This document shows positions 52,008 to 60,869 of a DNA stretch of 64,000 bases, in pieces; positions within the stretch are counted from its first letter, which is position 1, and every line of letters starts with the position of its first letter. The notes under the pieces were generated by a model, which was given only the letters and a program-made list of their open reading frames with translations, did no database searches and was not told the DNA's origin. The translations under genes and the position numbers were made by a program. Source of the DNA: Candidatus Chlorobium masyuteum (GTDB lineage Bacteria > Bacteroidota > Chlorobiia > Chlorobiales > Chlorobiaceae); the NCBI RefSeq assembly GCF_011601315.1, contig NZ_JAAORA010000001.1, forward strand, positions 512,001 through 576,000, read 5' to 3'.

Positions 52008-53125
52008 GCAGAATAATGCAGCCAACTCCAGCAAAATTGGTACTGGAAAACGGATCTGTCTATTGCGGAACAGCATTCGGCCATATCGGAGAGACATCCG
52101 GAGAGGTGGTTTTCAATACATCGCTGACCGGGTACCAGGAAATTCTTACCGACCCATCCTATACCGGCCAGATGGTACTGATGACCTATCCACTTATAGG
52201 CAACTACGGCATCAATATCTCCGATAATGAGTCATCGAAAATGTGGGCCTCGGCCTTTATTATCCGTGAGCTCTCCAATGTCCACAGTAACTTTGAAGCG
52301 ACCGAATCTCTGGACTCCGCACTCAAGAGAGCAGGAATTATGGGGCTTTCCGGGATTGATACCCGCAAGCTTGTTCGCGAAATCCGTGAAAAAGGGGCAA
52401 TGAGAGGGGTTATCTCCGCTCTGGACAGCGACAACGAAAGTCTCCGTCAGAAAGCCCTGAGCACTCCTGAAATGAGCGGACAGGATCTGGTCAAAACCGT
52501 CACAACAGTCGAAAACTACACGCTTGAAAAAGCCGATGCCCGATACCATGTAGCCGCAATTGATTACGGCATCAAAACCAATATTCTGCGCATGCTCCGG
52601 AATTCGGGGTGCCGGGTAACAGTACTCAAGGCCGGAACTCCGGCTGAAGAGATCATCAGGCTCAACGCTGACGGGGTATTTCTCTCGAACGGCCCCGGTG
52701 ATCCTGCAGCTGTAGGCTATGCAATAGAGACCATCAAAAAACTGGTTGAGTACAACCGCTCAACAAAGCCTCTGCCGATCTTCGGCATCTGCCTTGGCCA
52801 CCAGCTTCTCTCGCTCGCGTTCGGCGCTGAAACCTACAAGCTCAAGTTCGGCCATCACGGCAGCAACCATCCGGTTAAAAATCTCAAAAGCCGCCAGATA
52901 GAGATAACGTCACAGAACCACGGCTTCTCGGTAAACATGGAGTCACTTCCCGAAGATCTTGAAATGACCCATCTCAACCTCTACGATCATACGGTTGAAG
53001 GGGTAAAGCATAAAACACTCCCCTGCTTTTCCGTGCAGTACCATCCGGAAGCCGCTCCGGGACCACACGATTCGCACTATCTGTTCGGGGAGTTTACCTC
53101 GCTGATGGATCAGGCGAAAAACTGA
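52004..53125 (+). CDS. carA: Carbamoyl-phosphate synthase small subunit
   Basis: Glutamine amidotransferase subunit that supplies ammonia for carbamoyl phosphate in arginine and pyrimidine synthesis. It has 373 residues from 52004, or 369 from the ATG at 52016 ([13 protein letters not shown]...), which may be the true start because AAGGAA is better spaced for it. The nucleophile Cys is in [13 protein letters not shown] and the His-x-Glu pair in [12 protein letters not shown]. CarB is not in the window. Confidence 0.96.
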   Translation: MSRIMQPTPAKLVLENGSVYCGTAFGHIGETSGEVVFNTSLTGYQEILTDPSYTGQMVLMTYPLIGNYGINISDNESSKMWASAFIIRELSNVHSNFEATESLDSALKRAGIMGLSGIDTRKLVREIREKGAMRGVISALDSDNESLRQKALSTPEMSGQDLVKTVTTVENYTLEKADARYHVAAIDYGIKTNILRMLRNSGCRVTVLKAGTPAEEIIRLNADGVFLSNGPGDPAAVGYAIETIKKLVEYNRSTKPLPIFGICLGHQLLSLAFGAETYKLKFGHHGSNHPVKNLKSRQIEITSQNHGFSVNMESLPEDLEMTHLNLYDHTVEGVKHKTLPCFSVQYHPEAAPGPHDSHYLFGEFTSLMDQAKN

Positions 53126-53168
53126 CATTGCAGGATCTCTTTAATTATAAAACCCATTTTCTGAAGAG

Positions 53169-54308
53169 ATGAAAAAAAGATTATTTACTCCGGGACCGAC
53201 GCCGGTTCCTGAAAATGTCATGCTTCGCATGGCCGCTCCGATTATCCATCACAGAAATCCTGAGTTCATGGAGATTCTGACCAGGGTTCATGAGGATCTC
53301 AAGTATCTCTTCAGAACCAGCCAGCCTGTTGTTGTGCTGAGCTGTTCCGGCACCGGCGGCATGGAAGCCGCTATCTCAAGCCTCTTCAAAAAGGGTGACA
53401 AGGTTATCACCGTCAATGCCGGCAAGTTCGGCGAACGCTGGGGTTCACTGGTGCGTATCTTTACCGGCAACTGCATAGAGGAAAAAGTTGAATGGGGTTC
53501 CGCCATTCAGCCTGAACGCCTTGCCGAACTGCTTAAAGAGCACCCGGATGCCAAAGGGGTCTGCCTGACCCATTCGGAAACATCAACCGGAACGGCAGCT
53601 GATATCAAAAGTCTCAGCGCACTCATTCGCGAAAACTCTGATGCCCTTGTGCTCGTAGACGGTATTACCGCTGTTGGTGCCCATGAGTTCCATTTTGATG
53701 ACTGGGGTGTGGATATCTGCATCACCGGATCACAGAAAGGGCTTATGATGCCTCCCGGACTCGCCCTTATCGCCATCTCTGAAAGGGCCCAGGATATCAT
53801 CAATGGTCAGAAAGAGATACCCCAGTTCTACCTGAGCCTCAAAAAAGCACTCAAGGCCCATGCCGATGACGACACACCCTTCACTCCTGCGGTTTCGCTG
53901 GTAATCGGCCTCGATGAAGCACTGCAGATGGTTCGGGCAGAAGGCATTGAAAATATCTGGAAACGCCACGAAAGCCTTGCTAACGCCTGCCGTCAGGGTT
54001 GCAATGCTCTTGGCATGAAGCTTTTCAGCAACTCACCCTCGTTTGCCGTTACTCCGGTCTGGCTCCCTGAAGGAGTTGCATGGTCGGCATTCAACAAGGC
54101 GCTGAAAAACAGCAACGGCATTACGGTTGCGGCTGGTCAGGATGAGTTCAAGGGGAAAATTTTCCGTATCTCCCATCTCGGCTACTATGACGAGCTCGAC
54201 ATGCTGACGGTTATCGGCGGCCTGGAGAGGGCACTGAAGGAGATAAACTTTGATTTTGAGATCGGAGCCGGGGTCAAGGCTGTTCAGCAGGCTTTTCTCG
54301 GTAAATGA
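53169..54308 (+). CDS. Class V aminotransferase (serine/alanine-glyoxylate type)
   Basis: A 379-residue PLP enzyme of the AGT/SPT group (also called the soluble hydrogenase small subunit family). It starts KKRLFTPGPTPVPENVMLRM. The PLP-binding lysine is in TGSQKGLMMPPGLALI at about residue 193, and the metal-free aspartate in LVDGITAVGAHEFHFDDWGV. The substrate pair is not clear from sequence. It follows carA by 43 nt and ends before a strong inverted repeat. Confidence 0.9.
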   Translation: MKKRLFTPGPTPVPENVMLRMAAPIIHHRNPEFMEILTRVHEDLKYLFRTSQPVVVLSCSGTGGMEAAISSLFKKGDKVITVNAGKFGERWGSLVRIFTGNCIEEKVEWGSAIQPERLAELLKEHPDAKGVCLTHSETSTGTAADIKSLSALIRENSDALVLVDGITAVGAHEFHFDDWGVDICITGSQKGLMMPPGLALIAISERAQDIINGQKEIPQFYLSLKKALKAHADDDTPFTPAVSLVIGLDEALQMVRAEGIENIWKRHESLANACRQGCNALGMKLFSNSPSFAVTPVWLPEGVAWSAFNKALKNSNGITVAAGQDEFKGKIFRISHLGYYDELDMLTVIGGLERALKEINFDFEIGAGVKAVQQAFLGK

Positions 54309-54322
54309 CAGGTCAAAGAGTT

Positions 54323-54358
54323 AACAGCAGAGCCCTGAATACTCAGGGCTTTGCTGTT
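54323..54358 (+). terminator. Inverted repeat after the aminotransferase gene
   Basis: AACAGCAGAGCCCTG pairs with CAGGGCTTTGCTGTT around a six-base loop (AATACT). The stem is long and nearly perfect, but only a short TTA follows, so it is a weak or factor-assisted terminator, or an mRNA-stabilising hairpin. Confidence 0.55.
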
Positions 54359-54463
54359 TATAATGCGCAAAATATAGTGCCACCTCCAGGCATATTATGC
54401 GCGCTGCCCAAACCTTTTTGAGTTTCAGTTCATGCTCGTATCTTTAGAAAAAGCACTCCGGCC

Positions 54464-55132
54464 ATGATCAGACTTTCCGTACTTTTTCTGTTTGTTACCT
54501 TCACCTCTTCCATTCCGGAGATGTTCAGCGAGTACCGTCTGAAACTCAAAGCCGATGCCCTCTATAACGCGCATGCCTACAGCCGTGCGGAAACCGCTTT
54601 TCGCATGCTCCTGCAGAGTGGCCGTGAACCGAAAGGAGCGGCATCTTCACGATACAATCTGGCCTGCTCCCTCTACATGCAGGGAAAATACCGTGAAGCC
54701 GCATCCCTCTTTGCTCACAAAGCTGCCTATACACCGCAACAACAGGCCACAGCCAGCAAATCGCTTTTCAATGAAGGCAACGCGCTGGCAATGAACGCAA
54801 TCAACACAAGAGAAAAAACACAAAAAACAGCGCTGTTCCGACGTTCACTTGCCCGCTTCAAATCTGTGCTTCTCGTTGATCCGGATGACGGTGATGCAAA
54901 AATCAACTATGAAATAGTGCAACGATACCTTCAGGAACTGGAGAGTCCTCCTCCGCAACCCTCTTCCGGTTCCGGAAATCCGGCCAATGCGCACCCTGAT
55001 TCAGGAATCGGTAGCGATGTGGCGTCGCGCATTCTCGAAAAAGCTCAGCAGGATGAATCCTCACTGATGCGGCAAATTCCCCGGAGCAGCAAAGCTCCTG
55101 CAGAGGAGAGCCGCAACAACCGGGACTGGTAG
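54464..55132 (+). CDS. TPR protein, BatC-like
   Basis: A 222-residue protein with an N-terminal hydrophobic segment (LSVLFLFVTFTSSIPEMF, probably a signal or anchor) and TPR-like helices at about residues 25-150 (DALYNAHAYSRAETAFRML, RYNLACSLYMQGKYREAASL, KSLFNEGNALAM). A low-complexity polar tail rich in Pro/Ser/Asn follows. In Bat operons such proteins are called BatC. Here it lies away from the BatA/BatB genes. The radical SAM gene starts 4 nt after its stop. Confidence 0.75.
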   Translation: MIRLSVLFLFVTFTSSIPEMFSEYRLKLKADALYNAHAYSRAETAFRMLLQSGREPKGAASSRYNLACSLYMQGKYREAASLFAHKAAYTPQQQATASKSLFNEGNALAMNAINTREKTQKTALFRRSLARFKSVLLVDPDDGDAKINYEIVQRYLQELESPPPQPSSGSGNPANAHPDSGIGSDVASRILEKAQQDESSLMRQIPRSSKAPAEESRNNRDW

Positions 55133-55136
55133 CACC

Positions 55137-56582
55137 ATGGCTGCACATAAAAAAGTTCTGCTGGTTTTTCTTCCTTCCGAAAGCGGAGTTGACGGTGCCC
55201 GATCGCTTTACAGCGAGAACCGCAGTAATCCGCTCACCACCTGGTTCAACGGTTCACTGAGAACCCTTATCAAGAAAAGCCAGTTCGCTATTCCTCCGCT
55301 CTCACTCATGATCCTCAGCTCAATTGAAGTCCCGGGTGTAGAACAATCTATCTGCGACATGCGCTTTGAAGCGTTTCCGTTTCATGAAAGCTGGGATCTT
55401 GTCGGGCTCAGCGTTCAGACCGGAATGGCACGGCAGGCGTTTGATCTTGCCGACCGGCTTCGCAGAGAGGGAACCCCTGTAGCGCTTGGCGGAGCCCATG
55501 TAACACTCTTTCCTGATTCATGCAGGCCGCATGCGGATCTGCTGGTACACGGAGAGGCCGACGACCTGTGGAAAGAGGTACTCACCGACCTCAAGTCAGG
55601 ATGCCTGAAGCCCGACTACTACTCCGGAAGTTTTCCGGATATGAGTATTGCAAGACCGGTCAGTAAAGCCTCCTTGGTTCCAGGCCGCTACTTCACGACC
55701 AACCTGATCCAGACCGGAAGAGGGTGCCCGCACAGTTGTGATTTCTGCAATGTGCATGTCCTCAACGGCCACACACTCCGCCGAAGGGCAATCAGCGACA
55801 TTGTCAGTGAAGTCGCCCGCTTTCAGAAGTATGACCGCAGGATTTTCTTTTTTGTCGACGACTCCATCAATGCCGATCCCGCCTATGCCCGGGAGCTCTT
55901 TCACCAGCTTGCCCCCCTTAAAATCAGCTGGTTCGGACAGGCAACAACTACACTCGGCCAGCAGCATGAGCTGCTTGAGACCTTCGCCCGCTCAGGTTGC
56001 CGCGCACTGCTTGTCGGCATCGAGAGCATTGAAGCAAAAAGCCGAAGCGCACACAAAAAAAATCAGAACAGGAGCACAGAGCTTGCAGGAGCAATCAAGA
56101 ACATCAGGGAGGCAGGCATAAGCCTTTATGGCAGTTTTATTTACGGGCTTGATGGCGATACACTTGAAACCCCTGCCGCTATACTTGATTTTATCAGGGA
56201 AACAGGGCTTGACGTCCCCGGTATCAATATTCTGCGACCCACTCCCGGTACCAGGGTTTTTGAACGGTTGAGAGAGGAGGGGCGACTGCTCTTCGACCCC
56301 CGCGACATCACGGCCTTCCGATACACCTTTGGTCAGGAGATGCTCTACCGGCCAAAAAACATCGATCTTGAAGCGTTTGTCGAGAGCTACTCCACCCTGA
56401 CCCGAAAAATATTCACCATTAAAAACTCGGTAACAAGAGGCTTTGCCGCTCCTTCCGCCAAAGCTGCGGTCATGCTCTTCAACATGTTCTACACGCATCT
56501 CTACGGCCTCTCACGCCACGACCTCAAGCATCAACTGGCTGCAAACAGATTGGAAAATACCATTTTGCCTTACGCTGAATAA
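55137..56582 (+). CDS. B12-binding-type radical SAM protein
   Basis: A 481-residue radical SAM enzyme. The N-terminal ~165 residues resemble the B12-binding domain (VGLSVQTGMARQAFDLADRL, VALGGAHVTLFPDSCRPHAD, LVHGEADDLWKE) but lack the DxHxxG motif, as in many members. The [4Fe-4S] cysteines are CPHSCDFC in TGRGCPHSCDFCNV at about residues 200-207. The SAM domain continues to about residue 400, followed by a unique C-terminal ~80 residues. The reaction is unknown. BchE, BchQ and BchR of this phylum share the layout, but I cannot match it to one of them. Confidence 0.82.
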   Translation: MAAHKKVLLVFLPSESGVDGARSLYSENRSNPLTTWFNGSLRTLIKKSQFAIPPLSLMILSSIEVPGVEQSICDMRFEAFPFHESWDLVGLSVQTGMARQAFDLADRLRREGTPVALGGAHVTLFPDSCRPHADLLVHGEADDLWKEVLTDLKSGCLKPDYYSGSFPDMSIARPVSKASLVPGRYFTTNLIQTGRGCPHSCDFCNVHVLNGHTLRRRAISDIVSEVARFQKYDRRIFFFVDDSINADPAYARELFHQLAPLKISWFGQATTTLGQQHELLETFARSGCRALLVGIESIEAKSRSAHKKNQNRSTELAGAIKNIREAGISLYGSFIYGLDGDTLETPAAILDFIRETGLDVPGINILRPTPGTRVFERLREEGRLLFDPRDITAFRYTFGQEMLYRPKNIDLEAFVESYSTLTRKIFTIKNSVTRGFAAPSAKAAVMLFNMFYTHLYGLSRHDLKHQLAANRLENTILPYAE

Positions 56583-56646
56583 TTTTTAAACTGTCCCTAT
56601 ATTTTCAGCAGCTCATCCGGCTCTACAACGTTAATCCGATACTATC

Positions 56647-57078
56647 ATGACCATGAAACCACTCCTGCCGCTTTTGACCGTAAGCCTCTTTACTCTCGGC
56701 GCCTGTGGACTTGAAAAACCACCGGCAAAAATCGTCTTCCCTGAAGATAAAACCGCCGCTGCTCCGGCACCGGCTCCAGCCGCTCCGGCCGCTCCTGCTG
56801 CTCCCGCAGCTCCGGTTGATCCCAAGTTTGCTGCGGCAAAAACCCTCTATGACGCAAGCTGTGCCTCATGCCACGATGCAGCCTTGATGGGTGCACCGAA
56901 GCCCGGCGACAAGGCCAACTGGGCGCCCCGCATTGCACAGGGAATCGCAACTGTTGAAAGCAATGCCATCAAAGGGTTCCAGGGCAAGGTCGGCATGATG
57001 CCGGCAAAAGGGGGTTCAACCCTTACCGATGACGAGATAAAGAGCATTGTCGCCTATCTTGTTGAAGTATCAAAGTAA
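56647..57078 (+). CDS. Monohaem c-type cytochrome, predicted lipoprotein with Ala-Pro linker
   Basis: A 143-residue cytochrome of the class I c5/c-555 type. The N-terminus is a lipoprotein signal with lipobox FTLGAC (Cys20). A linker of about 25 residues of Ala and Pro repeats follows, then the haem domain with CASCH and the Met ligand in VGMMPAKGG. An in-frame ATG at 56653 is an alternative start. The anchor and linker would hold the haem near the membrane while letting it move. The electron partners are unknown; it heads a tandem array of three. Confidence 0.88.
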   Translation: MTMKPLLPLLTVSLFTLGACGLEKPPAKIVFPEDKTAAAPAPAPAAPAAPAAPAAPVDPKFAAAKTLYDASCASCHDAALMGAPKPGDKANWAPRIAQGIATVESNAIKGFQGKVGMMPAKGGSTLTDDEIKSIVAYLVEVSK

Positions 57079-57105
57079 GCGTGTAATCCATTTTTCACTG
57101 CAGAG

Positions 57106-57133
57106 GGAGCCTGTCGCACAGGCTCCTTTTTTT
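57106..57133 (+). terminator. Rho-independent terminator after the first cytochrome gene
   Basis: GGAGCCTGT pairs perfectly with ACAGGCTCC around the loop CGC and is followed by seven T. It starts 27 nt after the stop, so the first cytochrome is probably its own transcript. Confidence 0.9.
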
Positions 57134-57148
57134 AATTGGCAATAATTA

Positions 57149-57233
57149 GGATAGCTGGTATTTTAATTGTAATACTCATGAAGTATGCATGCTTGCACAC
57201 AACAACCTGTCTCTAATTCTAAAGGAGTATTTT
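57149..57233 (+). promoter_or_regulatory. Upstream region of the second cytochrome gene, shared with the third
   Basis: It begins with GGATAGCTGGTATTTTAATT and contains GCACACAACAAC and then AAAGGAG before the ATG. A close copy of the first block and of GCACACAACA is at 57692-57796 in front of the third gene. TTGGCA just upstream (57136-57141) with TATTTT 17 nt later could be a promoter. It suggests the duplication included the control region. Confidence 0.5.
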
Positions 57234-57566
57234 ATGTCCCGTATTATATTAGCCACACTCTGTGCACTCGCTGTTTTTACCTTCAGTGCTATTGAAGCTT
57301 CTGCGGCCAACGTTACTACCGGAAAAACCGTTTACGATGCGAGCTGTGTGACCTGCCACAAAACCGGCCTGATGGGTGCGCCAAAACTCGGTGACAAGGC
57401 AAACTGGGCACCGCGCATTAAAAAAGGCAATGCAGTGCTCGTCTCCAACTCCACCAAGGGCTTCAAGGGAAAAGTCGGCGTCATGCCGGCAAAAGGTGGA
57501 AACCTGAAGCTTACCGACATGCAGATCGCCGATGCAGTAGCCTACATGGTCTCGGCATCAAAGTAG
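57234..57566 (+). CDS. Monohaem c-type cytochrome (c-555/c5-like), periplasmic
   Basis: With the ATG at 57234 it has 110 residues; AAAGGAG lies about 6 nt upstream. A signal peptide (IILATLCALAVFTFSAIEASA) is followed by the haem domain with CVTCH and the Met ligand in VGVMPAKGG. It lacks the lipobox and linker of the first cytochrome, so it should be soluble in the periplasm. It resembles Chlorobium cytochrome c-555, the donor to the photosynthetic reaction centre; that role is inferred. Confidence 0.9.
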   Translation: MSRIILATLCALAVFTFSAIEASAANVTTGKTVYDASCVTCHKTGLMGAPKLGDKANWAPRIKKGNAVLVSNSTKGFKGKVGVMPAKGGNLKLTDMQIADAVAYMVSASK

Positions 57567-57590
57567 GAACTCTTCCTCATTTTCTCCACA

Positions 57591-57626
57591 GCAGGAGCCA
57601 AACTCAACGGCTCCCGCTCTATTTTT
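57591..57626 (+). terminator. Terminator-like hairpin after the second cytochrome gene
   Basis: GGAGCC pairs with GGCTCC, extended by GC pairs across a bulge, with a nine-base loop; TCTATTTTT follows. The stem is shorter than that of the first terminator. Confidence 0.65.
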
Positions 57627-57796
57627 GCGGCAATATTACAGAGAACCGGCACTATTACCATATCTACAGGATGATTTTCCTGCCGATATTTGGATAGCTT
57701 GTGTTTTAATCGTATTAATAAAGGTTTGTGTCTACACGCACACAACAGCATATCATCCCATAACAACCCCGAAAACAATAAAAAGGAGTAACCTCT

Positions 57797-58129
57797 ATGT
57801 CTCGTATTATCTCTGCGGCCCTTTGTTCGCTCGTTGTTTTTGCTGTAAGCTCTTCTGATGCCTTTGCTGCCAATGCTGCAGCAGGCAAAGCTACGTATGA
57901 TGCCAGCTGCAAAACCTGCCACCTTGCCGGTCTGATGGGTGCGCCTAAACTCGGCGACAAGGCAAACTGGGCACCGCGTATCAAAAAAGGCAATGCAGTT
58001 CTGGTCTCCAATGCCACCAAGGGATTCAAGGGTGCTGTTGGCATGATGCCTCCGAAGGGCGGCAATGCCAAGCTGACCGATGTACAGATTGGCGATGCAG
58101 TAGCCTACATGGTCTCGGCATCGAAGTAA
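57797..58129 (+). CDS. Monohaem c-type cytochrome (c-555/c5-like), second soluble copy
   Basis: A 110-residue cytochrome, the close paralogue of the previous gene: signal peptide (RIISAALCSLVVFAVSSSDAFA), haem site CKTCH, Met ligand in VGMMPPKGG. The two share most of the haem domain, including LMGAPKLGDKANWAPRIKKG and the identical C-terminus DAVAYMVSASK. AAAAGGAG lies upstream of the ATG. It is probably a recent duplicate kept for expression level or for a different partner. Confidence 0.9.
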   Translation: MSRIISAALCSLVVFAVSSSDAFAANAAAGKATYDASCKTCHLAGLMGAPKLGDKANWAPRIKKGNAVLVSNATKGFKGAVGMMPPKGGNAKLTDVQIGDAVAYMVSASK

Positions 58130-58156
58130 GCTCGATAAGAACATTCAGATAAAAAA

Positions 58157-58183
58157 AGGCGGGATAATCTCCTGCCTTTTTTT
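58157..58183 (+). terminator. Rho-independent terminator after the third cytochrome gene
   Basis: AGGCGGGA pairs with TCCTGCCT (one G-T pair) around a five-base loop, followed by six T. An A-run before the stem could also make it work in the opposite direction. Confidence 0.85.
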
Positions 58184-58300
58184 ATGTCCGGGCGTCACTA
58201 CGGTTAAAAAAGAAATCATTCGAATCAATGGCTCGGTATTGTCACATCCCCTGCTTATTTTGTTAAACAAAGACAAATAAGCTTATAGCACGTAAAAACA

Positions 58301-58558
58301 ATGATGCAACACTCTGAATATCTCGGCTATGCTGCCGGCATCATTACCACCCTGGCATTTCTTCCCCAGGCTTTCAGGATTTTCAGCACCCGTCGAACAC
58401 GCGACATCAGCCTTCTTTGGGCTCTTGCAATGAATACCGGTATTGTACTCTGGCTCCTCTACGGCATTGCAAAAAACGACCTGCCGATGATTGCCGCCAA
58501 CAGCATCTCCCTCATTCTGCTCATGATCATTCTTTTTTTGAAACTGCGCTACCGATGA
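58301..58558 (+). CDS. SemiSWEET-type small transporter
   Basis: An 85-residue protein with three hydrophobic helices and the SemiSWEET/MtN3 repeat. GYAAGIITTLAFLPQAFRIF carries the conserved Pro-Gln of helix 1, and RDISLLWALAMNTGIVLWLL the second helix. Such half-transporters dimerise to carry sugars in bacteria. The substrate here is unknown. A second in-frame Met directly follows the first. It stands alone between the cytochromes and proC. Confidence 0.88.
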   Translation: MMQHSEYLGYAAGIITTLAFLPQAFRIFSTRRTRDISLLWALAMNTGIVLWLLYGIAKNDLPMIAANSISLILLMIILFLKLRYR

Positions 58559-58647
58559 GAGTCGAAGAGCTCCGGCACCGGAGTGGAAAATTCACTGAAA
58601 ACATGTACATAGCGATAGACAATACAGACAAATAAATAGCTCACTCA

Positions 58648-59448
58648 ATGAACAGCCTTCATCTCGGATTCATCGGAACAGGAAGAATTGCCCGTGCGCT
58701 GATTGCCGGTCTCAGCGAAAAAGCCGATACCGTTATTTCCGGTTATGACAGGGAGCCTGCTGCCCTGGCCTCCATTGCCGCCGACTATCCGGTTAAACCA
58801 TGCCACTCGATTGAGGAGCTTGCGCAGTGCTCAAGGGTAATCATCCTTGCCGTCAAACCATATCAGATTGCAGAGGTGGTCGGAGTGCTGAAACCGGCGC
58901 TCGGCCAGGATCATCTGCTGATCAGTGTGGCTGCGGGCATATCCTCTGAATTCATCAGAAACAGTGCTCTTGACACCACAAAAGTTATCCGGGTCATGCC
59001 CAATACTCCGGCATTTGTTGGTGAAGGGATGACGGCCGTCAGCAGAGGAAAAATGGCCTCAGACCTGGATGTTGCCCTTGCCTGTGAGATCTTCAGCGCC
59101 ATCGGACGGGTAGCTGTACTTGACGAGACACAAATGGATGCGGCAACTGCGCTCTCCGGAAGCGGCCCGGCCTATATGTTCCATATTCTTGATGCACTTG
59201 CAGCAGGAGGAGCTGCATGCGGCCTTACGGAAAATGAAGCCCGTATCCTGAGCGCACAAACCATGCTTGGAGCCGCCAAAATGGTGCTCTCGGGAGATAA
59301 AAGCCCGGAAGAGCTCAAACGGGAGGTAACAACACCCGGCGGCACTACGGAGGCCGGGTTGAAGGTGATGGATGAACAGAACATCCGGACAACTCTTATG
59401 GAAACCGTTGCAGCAGCAGCGCTTCGATCCAGGGAACTGATGAAATAA
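58648..59448 (+). CDS. proC: Pyrroline-5-carboxylate reductase
   Basis: Last step of proline synthesis, reducing pyrroline-5-carboxylate with NAD(P)H. It has 266 residues. The nucleotide-binding start is LGFIGTGRIARALIAGL, then VIRVMPNTPAFVGEGMTAVS. The family signature lies at about residues 225-245 (TTPGGTTEAGLKVMDE). batD follows after 5 nt, so they may be co-transcribed. Confidence 0.95.
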   Translation: MNSLHLGFIGTGRIARALIAGLSEKADTVISGYDREPAALASIAADYPVKPCHSIEELAQCSRVIILAVKPYQIAEVVGVLKPALGQDHLLISVAAGISSEFIRNSALDTTKVIRVMPNTPAFVGEGMTAVSRGKMASDLDVALACEIFSAIGRVAVLDETQMDAATALSGSGPAYMFHILDALAAGGAACGLTENEARILSAQTMLGAAKMVLSGDKSPEELKREVTTPGGTTEAGLKVMDEQNIRTTLMETVAAAALRSRELMK

Positions 59449-59453
59449 ACATT

Positions 59454-60812
59454 ATGGCAGGAGGAGTTGATTATTTCCGATTCCGGGCGGCCGTTCTGCT
59501 CGTTACACTGCTCTGCGGCACTACCGCTTACGGAGCATCCGGAGATAATGCAGCAAACAAACCCTTCCTGCTCTCCTCAATCAGCAACAGCCGTCCATGG
59601 GTAGGCGAAGAGACCATGCTCACCTATCGGCTCTATTTCAAGGATATCGCCCCGAAAATATCCAATGAAACAAACCCTTCGTTTCAGGGCATCTGGGCAA
59701 GGGAGTCCGTCGCTGAACGCTATATCAAAAGCATCCCGGTCACCGTTCACGGCGAACCATTCAGAAGTGCTGTGCTCAAGCAGTTCAGGGTTGCTCCTGT
59801 ACAGAGTGGACCGATAAGAATTTCAGGCTACAGCATGCTTTGCTCACTCCCCCAGGAACCGCTTCTGAATAGTGAAAAAAAACCTGCTGAAAACCGTATT
59901 CAGCTCAGGGCTCCCGATATTTCCATATCAGCACGTGCACTGCCTGAACCTCTGCCGGATGGGTTCTCCGGGGCTGTCGGCACGTTCCAACTTGAACTCT
60001 TTGCCGATAAATCAACACTGAAGGCGGGAGAACCCCTTAAACTGGCACTGGTACTTTCAGGAGCCGGAAACCTTTTTACCCTTAAACTGCCAGCGCTTCA
60101 TCTGCCTGAAAGCTTTCGACAGACTCCGCCGGATGTGACAACAATCCTGAATAAAGAGTCGGTTGAGACTGCGGGAAGCAAAACGTTAACGGTTACATCC
60201 TGGCCACAATCGCCTGGCAGCTTCACCATCCCGGCAATCAGAACGGTTGTGTTCAATCCGAAAACAGCACAATTCATCACCCTGCATTCCAATCCCGTCA
60301 CTCTATCCGTAACCAAAACCGCAGAGGGATCCGGATCCCCGAGCGAACCCCTGACTCCCCGAAGCAGTGATAGTGAATACACAGGAACCCATGCAGAGCG
60401 CTGGATAATCGTTGCGGCAATCCTTCTGCTGCTTGCTGCAGCAGGATTTGTCATACTCAGAAAAAAACAGATAAAGAGGCAAAAAAGCGGTGCAGGAGTG
60501 CCGCATGGAGAGTCAGGCACCGATATCAGTCAATCAGCCGCCAATGTCAAACAGCAGCTGTTTGCCCTGCTCAGAGAGAAAGGGATAAAAAGTCCTGGCG
60601 GGCTGACAAGAAAAGAGCTGAATAGTGCACTACGGGAAAACGGAATCACCAAAGAAGTTATTGCGGAAGTCACAGAACTGCTTGAGGCACTTGACCGGGT
60701 ACTTTACGCACCTTCCTCAAATAAGGCAAACCCTCTTCCCGAGAGTGTTGCCGCAAAGGCCGAAAGACTGCTGCAAAAAATCAAAACCTTCGACGGTACT
60801 CCCCGGAAATAG
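59454..60812 (+). CDS. BatD family protein
   Basis: A 452-residue membrane-anchored protein. A signal peptide (AAVLLVTLLCGTTAYG, cut near residue 25) is followed by a beta-rich extracytoplasmic part. It has the BatD pattern VGEETMLTYRLYFKDIAPKI in the first repeat, ELFADKSTLKAGEPLKLALV in the second, and YLSTWPQSPG-type SWPQSPGSFTIPAIRTVVF. A membrane helix is at about residues 320-340 (WIIVAAILLLLAAAGFVIL), then a cytoplasmic tail. It lies ~9 kb from the moxR-VWA genes with which BatD usually works, next to proC. Confidence 0.85.
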   Translation: MAGGVDYFRFRAAVLLVTLLCGTTAYGASGDNAANKPFLLSSISNSRPWVGEETMLTYRLYFKDIAPKISNETNPSFQGIWARESVAERYIKSIPVTVHGEPFRSAVLKQFRVAPVQSGPIRISGYSMLCSLPQEPLLNSEKKPAENRIQLRAPDISISARALPEPLPDGFSGAVGTFQLELFADKSTLKAGEPLKLALVLSGAGNLFTLKLPALHLPESFRQTPPDVTTILNKESVETAGSKTLTVTSWPQSPGSFTIPAIRTVVFNPKTAQFITLHSNPVTLSVTKTAEGSGSPSEPLTPRSSDSEYTGTHAERWIIVAAILLLLAAAGFVILRKKQIKRQKSGAGVPHGESGTDISQSAANVKQQLFALLREKGIKSPGGLTRKELNSALRENGITKEVIAEVTELLEALDRVLYAPSSNKANPLPESVAAKAERLLQKIKTFDGTPRK

Positions 60813-60869
60813 CGCCCGGCAGAGGACAGACTCCAGGCCGGCAACAACAGGTCACCACACCTTGAGAAG

